A stretch of 64,000 bases of DNA from NCBI GenBank assembly GCA_916048095.2, contig OU696572.1, positions 6,281,362 through 6,345,361 on the forward strand, written 5' to 3'. Both the position numbers and the translations under genes were made by a program. The notes below the pieces were generated by a model. It did not search any database and was not told the origin of the DNA. It saw only the letters and a list, made by a program, of their open reading frames with translations. Each line of letters opens with the position of its first letter. The stretch's first letter is position 1. This DNA comes from Sacculina carcini (Eukaryota; Arthropoda; Thecostraca; Sacculinidae). This document shows, in pieces, positions 1 to 9,375 of the stretch.

Positions 1-554
1 TAATTAAACTGTACAAACATTTTCATTTTTTGTTCAATATGGAATATTTAAATTGACCTCACGGCACCAAAAATAACTTTTATCTCAATTAAATTAACGC
101 CATTGGATTCAACGTTGTCTAAACCATAAGGAACATTATATTTCCAACCAATTTTTGGAAAACAATTGTCTATACAGCAGTCCTTATTTGACAGCCGTCA
201 ATTGATGTCACCGATCCTTATACGTAGTTCAAATTTTCGGTTCTTCTCGTGTTAAATATCAATTAACATGTTTACTTTAATTGTATTGTCAGATAGAGCA
301 TAAAAGGATATTTCTATTGGTGGTTGTTAAATTGACATAACCCTTATATTAAGCAAATTAACAGTACAAACGTGCAAAATTCTATATTTATAAAAAAAAG
401 TTGGGATTTTCATATTGAATTTACGACTCTTAAATTTCTTTTGAGTTTAATTCTATTATCACCATTGGATTCAGCGTTGTCTAATTCACTAGAAAACGTA
501 AATCACGAATCATTTTAGAAAAAAGTCGCTAAGAAAAAAGAAGTCTTAATTGAC

Positions 555-572
555 AGCCGTCAATTGACGGCT
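555..572. repeat. 18-bp perfect palindrome AGCCGTCAATTGACGGCT of the foldback subterminal modules
   Basis: The same palindrome, exact or with one change, occurs at 26166-26183, 26343-26360, 28045-28062, 53640-53657, 53817-53834 and 55519-55536, and degenerate near 190. The copies in the left arm are followed, and those in the right arm preceded, by related AT-rich sequence in opposite orientation. For example, 26343-26455 aligns with the reverse complement of about 460-572, including the shared ACAACGCTRAATCYAATGG. These are therefore inverted repeated modules of one element. Short CTAGAAGGACCRG motifs sit next to several of them. Confidence 0.8.
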
Positions 573-594
573 CCGATCATTTTAAATGGATAAA

Positions 595-917
595 TGCCTA
601 AGTGACAGCTGCTACACGGGAAGAAGCCGAATCTTATCAACACACAGGGTGCCCCGTGCAGCTCGCTGCCACCGCAGAACCGACCCTCTCCACGCTATGG
701 CGCCACAAGGACGTAAGACGTATTAGAGAGGGCCACCTCTCCAGAATGCATGACGCAACTCATGACTGGTATCTGGTACCATCATTTTCTGCTGGGTGGA
801 CAGCGGCTGTGGGATTGTAGAATTCGTCCTATGAAATTGTGCTCGGCCGGGCTTCGAACCAAGGACCTCCCGCTTGTGAGGCGGGTGTGCTAACAACTGC
901 ACCACGGAGTCCACATT
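595..917 (-). mobile_element. tRNA-derived SINE, full-length-like copy
   Basis: On the minus strand a tRNA-like head (912 to 839) is followed by about 240 bp of unrelated body ending near 595. A second, diverged copy of the body lies at 3959-4160 without the head, which is what marks this as a dispersed family rather than a lone tRNA pseudogene. It sits inside the right arm of the foldback element. No clear target-site duplication was found. The short open frames here are not coding. Confidence 0.75.
839..912 (-). promoter_or_regulatory. tRNA-Val(CAC)-like SINE head with pol III A and B boxes
   Basis: The minus strand has an A box (887-904, TGGTGCAGTTGTTAGCAC) and a perfect B box (850-860, GGTTCGAAGCC). 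Between them an anticodon stem CCCGC/GCGGG encloses the loop CTCACAA, giving anticodon CAC. The acceptor arms pair poorly, so this is an internal pol III promoter of a SINE rather than a working tRNA gene. Copies are at 28329-28402 and 55803-55876. Confidence 0.75.
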
Positions 918-1111
918 CTATGTAGTTCAATTTTCCGGTCCTTCTATATGCTAGAAGAACCGGAAAATTGCTAAATTGTTTCTATACGCTAGTGTTTACG
1001 CTAAGTGACTACATAATAGTTTACAGTTAAACAAGTCCTAACATTCTCAAAATATAAATATTGAAAACAATAATTGGATAAGCCATTAAATACTGGTCAT
1101 TTAAGTTTGGA

Positions 1112-1298
1112 TCATTTTAATTCCAATTGGGGAAGTTTTAAATTCATTTTGAATATATCTGATTTAAATTGGGACAAATCTGATTTTAGTTGGGATAGTT
1201 TTGATTTTAGTTGGGATAGTTTTGATTTTAGTTGCGACCAATTTGATTTCAGTTGGGACAATTTTGATTTAAGTTGGGACAAATCAAATTGTAAAAGG
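1112..1298. repeat. 21-bp minisatellite forming the right terminal repeat of the foldback element
   Basis: About eight tandem 21-bp copies of a TTGATTTTAGTTGGGAYA-type unit. Because 21 is a multiple of three, both strands stay open: seven-residue repeats of SWDSFDF type on plus and LSQLKSK type on minus. The array is the inverted counterpart of 25693-25892, so the open frames are a by-product of the terminal repeat. Confidence 0.85.
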
Positions 1299-1819
1299 TA
1301 TAGATCATTCAACTCCTTTTGGGAAAATGGATGTGGAGCATTATCTTTTTGAAAACCATTTGTTCTTCATGTTCTCCATCACTGCAGTTATCTTTGTCAC
1401 TAATGTTAGGAAATTTTCCGAATACAGGCACTTGAATTTCATCACAGAAAGCTACCGTTCGGCGTGCTGATTGAAGATCAGGAGGCTGCCCGATTCTTTC
1501 TGTTGATCCCAGTCACATCAACAGCGCAGAAGTAGCAGTACGTGACCTGGTTTGTCGGCTCCCTCCAAACCATGGATATTCCAAAGTTCAGACTCATCTT
1601 GCCGTTGGTCCACCCACTTAGAGTCTCGGTGCATGCCTTGCATAACATACGTGACGCTGAAGCTTCATCCTGGTCGCATAGTCCAATACCAAAATATGCA
1701 TGGTAAGCACGCCTTATGAAAATGGTGACTCGCTTCCTATTAGGAGCAAATGGCTCCACATATGTAGCAGAACACATCGGACTTATCTCTGCACCATCTT
1801 TGGGCCGTAGCCATCTCAT
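1299..1819 (-). pseudogene. N-terminal half of a repeated metazoan gene family with MVWREP motif, split by the foldback element
   Basis: The minus-strand frame 1819-1478 carries a Cys-rich region: CKAC at residues 60-63, then MVWREPTN at residues 83-90, then CYFC and GINRKN. After a frameshift near 1478, PDLQSARRTVAFCDE follows, and after a second one FSQKELNDL, which ends exactly at the foldback terminus (1298). From memory, a multi-copy uncharacterised family in arthropods, cnidarians and other animals has the same order of motifs (MVWREP, CYFC, YPNLxSAxRPVP, ELNDLVRDL, then WRLFIDSSKRSLKxVLLHN). The continuation VRDL... lies beyond the preceding foldback copy, before the window. The function of the family is unknown to me. 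It is broken and not expressible as one protein. Confidence 0.7.
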
Positions 1820-3357
1820 TCACCTGCAGAACAAAAATAGGTGTCTTTCCAATGTACAGTCAAATATACACCGATTACACTTACGACGTTTGTCGTATTT
1901 CCATGTCGCAGCACGTGCCTCATCTGAACAGAGCAAGATTACATCACTGTCTGAAGTGGCATTTAAATCCTTTTCATTGACCAGGAAGCACGCATCCATA
2001 CATAACAGTGTTTACAAGTGTCTGCGACGTCATTTAAATTCACTCTTTAACTGATCACATTTGATCACTTCATCTATAAAGGGCTAACTTAATTTTGATC
2101 CACCAACTTTATGCTTTATCGCAACAATTTTTGGAAGAATTCTAGGTTTTATGACTTCAAACTGATCCCTTTTTGACATACTCACGCAGAACTGTCGGAT
2201 CTGAATGCTCCTTGTCAATAAAATAATCATTTACAATCAAAGCAATTATTCGATATGACATTTTACCCCCACCAACTTCTCAAATGGTCCACACATGCGT
2301 ACATGTGAACACAAACGTAAACAACGACATGTAGCCATAGCTAAAAAACTTGACCTGATTGAGCAAAATGAATGTGATTTTTGGATTCATGGCATCAGAT
2401 TCATCCTAAATCAGATGGAAAATCGATGACAACAAATTTGTTGTTGACCAGTGTTATCGTCGTTTCAAGCCTGCTTTCTCCGAGTAATGTTCCTAGTCAT
2501 GAGCAAGTTTGCTTTCAGAATTTTGTAGTCGGAATTTCATTATCACAAACAAATTAATAATAAGCTCAGGCACTTTCTGGAGGAATGATATCTCGTGGAA
2601 GAGCTGTAAAGTTGGGAATGTAATTATTAGGCCTTATTTGAATGATTCGTTTTTCGGACACATTTTTGGAACGAATTCACCGCGACGATTAACAGATTGA
2701 ACACCCAATCTATATAGTCAAGTGGTGTGACATGGTTTAATGATTGACCTATGTTAATCACCCTGGGAACCTCTGATTACCTCGACAGTTTCCCGACTAT
2801 TTTTGCTTTTTTATCCATTTTGCATGTAAATACTGCATCTATGGTAAATAGTATACTCAGATATTCGACTAAGATATAACGATAATTCAATGTTTTCAGC
2901 AGCTCTTGTGCATCCCCTAAAACGTGCCGCCCGGGGCCGACGCCCCTTCCTCCGCGCTACGCCACCAGAATGAATGGTGAGATACAATTTAGTACAACCA
3001 TCACTCTTATATAATCATATATTCTACGCAGTAGTATTCTATATTTGTATGCACAAGGTTAACACAAACAATTTTCATATATGGATCATTGCATTGTTTG
3101 TAGGAAAAACTCGGATGATCTTTGCTGTTACGTTTATAAAACCCATAACTTTATGCTATCATTTTTTGGTGAGAACGCACTGAATGAATTTCAATCGCCA
3201 GTATATCTTCAATTAATACTATAATTCACAAATGTCTTGCTAGTCGCAATTATCACCAATCAAAGAATAGATCCGACTGACACTGAAATTTAATTTGAAC
3301 GTCAAAATTTGTCAAAATTTTGTTATACCTCAAAGCAAATGTGAATTTGATGATCGT
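1820..3357. other. AT-rich interspersed DNA, no gene recognised
   Basis: No open frame here resembles a known protein. The region has ordinary low-complexity AT-rich composition with one short GC-rich patch (about 2926-2970). The same holds for its copies at 29310-30847 and 56784-58321. Confidence 0.6.
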
Positions 3358-3400
3358 TCATCAATCAATCAATCAATCAATCAATGTATTTGATATAGCG
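3358..3400 (-). repeat. (TTGA)n-tailed LINE or SINE 3' end fragment
   Basis: A (TCAA)n tract is followed on plus by TGTATTTGATATAGCGC. Read on minus, this is a GCGCTATATCAAATACA end with a (TTGA)n tail, the usual look of a microsatellite-tailed non-LTR 3' end. No coding part is attached. Confidence 0.4.
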
Positions 3401-3493
3401 CTAATATGCACAGAAGCGCGACCAAATTAAAAATGCAAACAACGATGGAGATAAACATGTGACAACAGTAAGAACACATAATGCACACATAGG

Positions 3494-3551
<58 letters not shown>
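3494..3551. repeat. (AC)n microsatellite
   Basis: Uninterrupted AC repeat. The array is equally long in the third copy (58458-58515) and 4 bp shorter in the second (30984-31037). Open frames of alternating Cys and Val across it are artefacts of the dinucleotide repeat. Confidence 0.95.
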
Positions 3552-3555
<4 letters not shown>

Positions 3556-3958
3556 TACACACATACATTTATCACAACAGTTTGAATCTTTCCTGTATAA
3601 CAATGAAATATAGATTGGTAGATGAAATTTAATTGACTGGAAGTCTAACATTGTTCAAAAATATATTCCTGCAAAACATTAGTGTAGGACAAATTCATAG
3701 CTTATATTTTGCTTTTTGCAGCAATAATTTGAGACATTACATGTTTCATTTTATAAAAATTGATGTTAATCTTACCAAAAAAAATTTACAACTTAACTCA
3801 ACGGATTACAACTTTAGATACATCAGCATATGTGCAACGAATTCACTTATTCGATGAAAATGTCATTACTAGATTTAGGAATTTTATGTGATCACATACA
3901 CATTTTTTCACATAAAATGCAATTCTAAGTGAAAATAACATACAGGTTAAGGGCCTCA
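3552..3958. other. AT-rich spacer, nothing recognised
   Basis: No coding or element signature was seen between the AC repeat and the second SINE copy. One short poly-A run occurs near 3778. Confidence 0.5.
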
Positions 3959-4160
3959 AGTGACAGCTGCTACTCGGGAAGAACACACAGGTGCCCCGTG
4001 TAGCTTATGAACACACAGGTGTGTAGCTCGATGCCACCGCATAGCCTAGCCTCTCCACGATATGGCGCCACGAAGACGGAATACGTATTAGAGATGACCA
4101 CCTCCACAGAATGCATGACACAACACACGACTTATATCTGGTTCCAACATTTACTGCTAA
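3959..4160 (-). mobile_element. SINE body, 5'-truncated second copy
   Basis: Aligns with the body of the SINE at 595-917: AGTGACAGCTGCTAC at one end, GGCGCCACRARGACG in the middle, CCAGAATGCATGACRCAAC-like near the other end. It is clearly diverged, has a small internal duplication of ACACACAGGTG, and lacks the tRNA-like head. It is therefore an older, truncated insertion of the same family. It lies just outside the mariner end at 4193. Confidence 0.75.
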
Positions 4161-4192
4161 TGCGGTTTTGACTGAAAAGCGTTGTCCAAATA

Positions 4193-4553
4193 TACAGGGT
4201 GTTCCAATAAATTTGACGTCATATTATATGCCCGTATCTCGGAAACTACTCAGTGTATCTTAATGAAACTACGCACACTTTATGTTGAACATCATAAGTT
4301 TTATTAGTTAACATTACAAATAAAAAAAGAAAGATTTGCATAATATATGACAGATTTCACGATTTTCACAAATGTTCAATGGGAGCGCCGCCTGTGACTC
4401 TGCAAACGTCAAGTCGGTAATCAAACTCGTGCAAAACACGCTGCAGCACGTCTTTGGCAACATTCTCCAGTGCGGCAGTGATTTTCTGCTTGAGTTCTTG
4501 AACGTTAGCCGGAAGGGGGGGGGGGGACATAGACGAGTCCTTTCACATATACC
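4193..4553 (-). pseudogene. Mariner-like element, 3' end: transposase C-terminus and terminal inverted repeat
   Basis: The plus strand reads TA then CAGGGTGTTCCAATAAA, a mariner-type terminus at a TA target. On minus the transposase C-terminus ends LDVCRVTGGAPIEHL with a stop near 4374, preceded by LPANVQELKQKI. A C-tract (12 C here and in the third copy, 10 in the second) sits where the family has a short proline codon run, and it breaks the frame in all copies. The rest of the transposase lies on the far side of the inserted gypsy element and is visible only at 63331-63956. Confidence 0.8.
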
Positions 4554-4721
4554 TGCACGATATATTATACAACAGAAAAATACAATAATACGGAAGACGA
4601 TACCCAAATATCCAGGAGCGACACACACACCAATACTGCTGAACACACACTGGCTGACGGCCGTTAGCGCCACCCACGCCTAATACACTCGCGCCCTCTG
4701 GCGGTGTAGCCACACACTACA
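4554..4721 (-). mobile_element. 3' LTR of gypsy-like element (168 bp, TG...CA)
   Basis: On minus it begins TGTAGTGTGTGG and ends CGTGCA. A second, diverged copy lies at 63173-63330 beyond the array. It is preceded on minus by the purine tract AAGGGGAGA (4722-4730), as expected for the plus-strand primer of a 3' LTR. Beyond the CA end the flank reads GGTATATGTG, continuing the mariner transposase. Confidence 0.85.
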
Positions 4722-4730
4722 TCTCCCCTT
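4722..4730 (-). promoter_or_regulatory. Polypurine tract of the gypsy-like element
   Basis: AAGGGGAGA on minus directly abuts the TG of the LTR, just after the last codons of the integrase frame. Copies are at 32206-32214 and 59686-59694. Confidence 0.75.
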
Positions 4731-6326
4731 CAAGTGATGGAGGGGGCGCTGTCGGTTCTGCAGACGTAATCGCTCAGATGCGACGGTGGTCTGCGTGGTC
4801 GGGCGCTACGGTGGATTTGCGGGGTTCGTGAGGCCTCCGATGTGCCGCCCACATTCTCCCCCGGCGGCGGCGGCGGTGATGCGGGGCTGCTTCTGGTCTC
4901 CTGCGACGGTAGCGGCGCTGTACCAACGGATGGCGGCGGCTGCACTTCGAGCGGCGGCTGTACCACGGGCGAGGGTGTGTTGGCTGCGGGTAGCAGGTGT
5001 CTACGGTTGCGCCAGTAGAGACCGCCGTGTGGCAGGCGCACAGCGTACTGGCGGCCGGTCATGGCGACCTCGCCAGTCCGGTACCCACGACCGGATGTCG
5101 GGTCCTGGAGAGCCACCGTAGTGCCGGGCCGCAACGGCGGCAACACCTTAGCCGACCGGTTGTATTGGGCGACCTGCTTGTTGTGCAGGCTCGCCGCTCG
5201 CCGGTCGCACTCAGCGGTGGGCGGCTGCCACTCCGGCAGGAACGAGCGTGGATGCGCGGGAACGGCGGACGACACGGGGCGGCCGTACAAGAGCTGCGCG
5301 GGAGAGCGACCGTCGGCGCCCGGCGCGTTGCACAGCTCCAACAGACCGGCGACAAAGGCGTCTGTTTCGATGTTCCCGTCGTGCGCCGCGTTCTGAATGA
5401 GCCGCTTCACCCGTTTCACGGCGGACTCAGCGTGCCCATTAGAAGACGGGAAGTACGGACTGGAGACACTATGGCGTATGTTCCAAAGTCGCAGAAATCC
5501 GGCGGTGTGTCGCGCCGTGAACTGTGGGCCGCCGTCTGACGACAGTACGGTCGGGACCCCCGTCATTGCAAACACCTGCCGGAGCAGCTTCACCAGCTGG
5601 TGAGCGGAGGTGTCACGTCCACAGTCGAACACCAGTGCCCAGTTGGAGAACCGGTCCGCGTACACGAGGTAGGTCTTCCCTGCGTGCTGGAAAAATCGGC
5701 CGACACCGATTCAAAAGGACGTGTCGGGTGCGGTTCCGTCAGGTACGGCTCCTTTTGCAGACTGTCTTTGTATTCTGGACATCTCGAACATGATGCTTCG
5801 GCAGTGGCGATCTCATTGTTCAGGCCCGGCCAGAAGTCAGTTTGCCGTGCGCGTTGCACAGTCCTGGCCTGCCCCTGGTGACTGTCGTGAAGCCGACGGA
5901 GTTTGTCCTTCCGCAAACACCTAGGCACAAGCAGGCGGCAGCCGACCAGGATCAGGCCATGGTCGGCAGTGAGCTGGTTTCGCACGCCCCAGAGTGGGTG
6001 GAGACTGGCGGGCAGCAGATGTTTGTGCTGAGGGAAACCGCCCAGCACGTACGTCATCAATTGGCGACACTCGTCGTCGGCCAGAGACGCGGCTCGCACC
6101 GCCTCCAGGGTGGTGTCAATCGGTGACGTGCGATGACCCAGGTTGTCTGCGTCTGTGAATGCGTCCAACGAAGCGTCTGGACGAAGAATCCAGACGAGCA
6201 CTCGTCAACGTCCGCGTCAGCATCAGCAGGCTGGGAAGGTGCGCGCGACAGAGCGTCGGCGATGTTGTGCTTTGCACCCGGTCTCCAGCTAGCGACAAAA
6301 GTCAGGTGCAGCAGACGGTGTCGCAT
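4730..6326 (-). pseudogene. Ty3/gypsy-like pol 3' part: RNase H C-terminus and integrase, two frameshifts
   Basis: Three overlapping minus frames make one polyprotein. Frame 6326-6057 holds the RNase H end with GAKHNIADALSRAP. Frame 6201-5590 holds the integrase zinc finger (H-H-C-C: RRLHDSHQ ... CSRCPEYK). Frame 5665-4730 holds the integrase core with D in YADRF, D in SSDGGPQF and E in NGHAESA, then a basic C-terminal domain and a Pro-rich tail. The frame shifts near 6195 and 5680 break translation. Reverse transcriptase and the first part of RNase H are absent: beyond about 6345 the sequence turns into gag on the opposite strand. The catalytic triad itself is intact. Family assignment to Ty3/gypsy rests on the RNase H/integrase order and motifs. 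Confidence 0.85.
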
Positions 6327-6513
6327 ACGTTGCAGGTGCGGATTGGAGATGTCTCCGAGTCAATTTGAGTCGAGTTCCTGCGCTTGAACGTGCCAGGCGA
6401 CACGCTCCGCCTCTCGCTACAAACATAGGAACACCTGCAGTGTGTGCACTCTCTGCCTCCAGGATATGCCAGGTGGAGAGATCGGCGGGGCTTCGGCGTC
6501 CAGCATCTCGCAA

Positions 6514-7377
6514 TGAACTGCCAGCGCGTGCGCTACGGCCACCTCACCAGTTGCTGCCGCGCCATCTCGATCTTCCCCACTGTCGCCACAAACGCAAGCC
6601 ACGCAGCGTTCACGAGCAAAGTCGCCGGCTTGGGCCGCGGCTCTCACCGATAAGATTGACAAGGTGATGAATCGCCTGCAATTGGAACAAACACCGGCAC
6701 CGCCTTGTCCCAGCCGGCCGGCCACGGTGGAAGATATCCCAGGTCTCTCGGAGGAAGTTGAATACCCCGATAACGCTGACGAGTTTCCTTACGTGCCGCC
6801 GCCGCGCCACAACGACGCGGCCAGTGACGTCTCGCTTCCATCCACGCTGCCAACGTGTGACGCGGTTCACCAGTGGTCGCAGCGTCTCCGCGAGTACGTG
6901 GACGCCAACCGCACAAAATTGAAGCAGCGCTACCTGCATGAATATCGTGCCATCCTAGTGATTGCCCGCCTCAACGACCAGTTACCAAACGAAGATCAAC
7001 ACTGTTTCAAGAGTCGTCTACAAACGTTGCTGACGGCGCCTCTGTACGGCTGGACAGTTGCCATCAGAAGCGAACAAACGGACGAAGCCCGTTTGCTCAA
7101 TCTCAATGCGGCTGAATGCCACATTCAGCAACAGCAACACCAGCCCTCGCGACGCTTCGCGCCACGCCGCCGACAGCGTTCCGAGCATCGACGACCCACA
7201 CTGGGACGAGGCCGTGGAACCAAGCCAAGTGCTCGCCCACGGCTTTCACCCTGTCGACAGTAGTCCTGTATGGAACTTCCTGGCCGAGCTCGCGCGATTA
7301 GCCGACGCTCGCGCCGAATGCCAGCCAGATACATATCTGCTGTGCCCATCTTCACCAGGTACGTCACCACGTCAATA
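6514..7377 (+). pseudogene. Gag-like frame of the gypsy-like element, inverted relative to its pol and cut by the unit junction
   Basis: An open plus frame from after a TGA near 6512 runs through DKIDKVMNRLQLEQ and a 200-residue product ending in an Arg-rich basic stretch (RRFAPRRRQRSEHRR, a nucleic-acid-binding type tail). A second overlapping frame (7058 on) continues with PHWDEAVEPSQVLAHG and reaches the junction. No good ATG opens the first frame, so the start is lost or lies behind a frameshift. In the third copy the second frame continues 385 bp past 62341. The gag assignment rests on position, the basic tail and linkage to pol; no CCHC knuckle was seen. Confidence 0.6.
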
Positions 7378-8940
7378 AATTATCTAACTAGCACATTTAT
7401 ATCAACTGAATCGAGAATATATTTGTGTATATGAGCTAGGGCAATGTGGTTCAGATGTGTTTGCGACATTGTGCTTCTCAACCATGTTTTGAGCCTACGG
7501 AGGGCAGAAAAACATCATTCTGACTCACAACTTGTTACAGGACAGACAGGAAGCAGCTTCAACAATGTCCGCATCTCAGAAAACATAGCTCTAGAAGCCG
7601 TCTCCATCACTCGATAGGCATCTTGAGCAGAACCAACAGACACAGCTTTTGTGGTGCCGATAAATATTGGGAACTGAAACTTCAGTCGTTCGAGATTTAT
7701 TTCCGTGTAATGAGATACAACGGCTTCATTTACCGTTCCTGTGGTGATTATTTTTTCAAGTTGTATATATCGGTTTAGGCCTCTACTGTCCCGTACGTCA
7801 TTCTACTGCGTCCTGACACAATCCAGCATCTCAAAATACTGCATTTTATAATGTTGGCGAGCAGTATCTGTGAGGTATGATTTTGCATCTCCGCCGAATC
7901 TGATTGGCAGTTTCCTTTTGCGAGGCTGCATAATGTCCTCCAATCCTAGAGAGTTCACTTGTGATTCTGCCCAATCATACATTGCGCCGAATTCCTCTTC
8001 TCTCCTCCATGAATCTGGCTGGGTGATCGTCGATTTCACTGCTTCAACCATCCCTGGATAAGTAAACGCTTAAATTATTGCAACAGTAATCTAGTGGGCA
8101 ATCACAATGCGATATGATCAATAACCAAAATAACGTAATATTGTAACCAGAATGATGTTGAAAGTGGAACAGCACAAGTTTAGGAGGCATAAAAACTAGA
8201 ATTTTACCTGAAAGAGTTTCAGATGAATTTCACCTGAAAGAGTTTCAGACCTGAAAGAGTTTCAGACCTGAAAGAGCTTCAGACCTGAAAGAGTTTCAGA
8301 CCTGAAAGAGTTTCAGACCTGAAAGAGTTTCAGACCTGAAAGAGTTTCAGACCTGAAAGAGTTTCAGACCTGAAAGAGTTTCAGACCTGAAAGAGTTTCA
8401 GACCTGAAAGAGTTTCAGACCTGAAAGAGTTTCAGACCTGAAAGAGTTTCAGACCTGAAAGAGTTTCAGACCTGAAAGAGTTTCAGACCTGAAAGAGTTT
8501 CAGACCTGAAAGAGTTTCAGACCTGAAAGAGTTTCAGACCTGAAAGAGTTTCAGACCTGAAAGAATTTCAGACCTGAAAGAGTTTCAGACCTGAAAGAGT
8601 TTCAGACCTGAAAGAGCTTGAAGTCCACGACTCAACTACTCTACCACTTGAAAAGTTTTTTCAGCAATGCACAATTCCAGAAACGTCACTCCTTTGCTGA
8701 ATCTGTCATGCAGGCTCACTGCTGTTGTTCTAGCGTCGCCACTGCCTGTTTCAGCCATTTCGGCCAAATAGTCTGAAATCAAGCGGTATTGCTTAATGGC
8801 ACTAACGACGGGCTGTGAGCGGCACAACCAACGAGTCGGACACAGTGGCCGAATTTGACGAGCAGGAGGGTTTCCCGTAGACACCACGATATCTTTGAGC
8901 ATTGACTGCAATAAAGACCTCAACATGCGCTTGTTTCAAG
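7378..8940 (-). pseudogene. hAT transposase relic, ZMYM1/TTF-like type (hAT-2), with internal minisatellite
   Basis: Minus frame 8926-8636 contains RPLCPTRWLCR, typical of the ZMYM1-like hAT group, and runs to FLELCIAEKTFQVVE before a stop. After a 17-bp minisatellite (8207-8620) the frame 8051-7380 continues through an in-frame TAG (7803-7805) to NRYIQLEKIITTG and the hAT dimerisation motif CFSALRRLKTWLRSTM. There a TGA replaces the codon that usually gives Arg or Lys. The natural stop TAA is at 7382-7380, two bases from the unit junction. The N-terminal zinc finger and the first catalytic part are missing. Clearly non-functional. Confidence 0.8.
8207..8620. repeat. 17-bp minisatellite of hairpin units CTGAAAGAGTTTCAGAC
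   Basis: About 24 head-to-tail copies. Each unit is itself an inverted repeat (CTGAAA-GAG-TTTCAG) plus AC. A few variant units (GAGCTT, GAATTT) occur at the same positions in unit B (35691-36104), so copy number and variants have not changed since duplication. It lies in the middle of hAT-2 coding sequence, beside codons reading ...LSRGLQALS, and 17 bp is out of frame. Confidence 0.95.
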
Positions 8941-9375
8941 TTGAATTTGTTTGTTCGATTTTTGTTTAAAGTGGCATTCTGAATCGCATCAAACATATAA
9001 ACAATTAAAACTTGACCCAAGCACAGTAAAAATAACGTCTGGAACCGCTACTTGAAGAAATGGCGACATGCTATGGATGAAATAAAATGTCATGAAAACA
9101 AAATTCAGCTCAAGGTATTATCTATGCTTAGTAGCATATTACTATATCACTCTTGCTCATATTTATCAAATTTTCGAAAATCTGTATTGTTTCTTAATCA
9201 GTGGGGTAACAACGTCTTCAACTGCTATCTTGGCAGATCACTTTTGTATAATTTTGCTCATAGGGAAATGCACATTCGGGAAATAATCATAGGGTATAAA
9301 TTCCGAAATTGGGGTGATACACCCCACATCCCCTAGTATCTACGCTCCTGTCATTGCATAACTACAAGAAACTCA
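8941..9375. other. Unassigned AT-rich sequence
   Basis: Nothing recognisable. A small inverted repeat GGGGTGATACACCCC is at about 9313. Open frames here are short and of biased composition. Confidence 0.5.

Larger units (their letters stand above)
1..1298. mobile_element. Foldback-like element, right part (cut by window start)
   Basis: Right-hand part of the element seen whole at 25693-28788 and 53167-56262. It ends at 1298 with ...CAAATTGTAAAAGG, the inverted counterpart of CCTTTTACAATTTG at the left end. It holds AT-rich subterminal modules, each with a GCCGTCAATTGACGGC-type palindrome or a degenerate one (around 190 and at 555-572), a nested SINE (595-917) and the terminal 21-bp minisatellite. 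Confidence 0.75.
1..7377. repeat. Tail of a preceding 27.48-kb tandem unit (partial, cut by window start)
   Basis: This stretch recurs at 27491-34861 and at 54965-62341 with only scattered differences. It is the right-hand 7.4 kb of a unit whose left part lies before the window. All three copies end inside a gag-like frame at the same base (7377, 34861, 62341). The (AC)n and G-tract lengths are equal in the first and third copies and shorter in the second, so the copies are distinguishable rather than simple duplicates. Confidence 0.93.

Noticed and set aside
839..912. Functional tRNA-Val gene
   Set aside because: Acceptor stem pairs poorly, there is no terminator at the end, and the tRNA-like part is fused to a body found elsewhere without it; a SINE head is the better reading.
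1112..1312. Novel heptad-repeat protein (SWDSFDF on plus, LSQLKSK on minus)
   Set aside because: Both strands are open only because the terminal minisatellite has a 21-bp period; it is the inverted terminus of the foldback element.
3381..3651. Alternating Cys-Val protein
   Set aside because: Translation of an (AC)n microsatellite.
4786..5793. Arg/Ala/Gly-rich plus-strand open frames up to 180 residues
   Set aside because: Antisense shadows of the GC-rich integrase frames on minus, which carry the zinc finger and DDE motifs.
8207..8620. CRISPR-like array
   Set aside because: The 17-bp units are contiguous with no unique spacers and lie inside hAT transposase sequence of a eukaryotic genome; it is a minisatellite.
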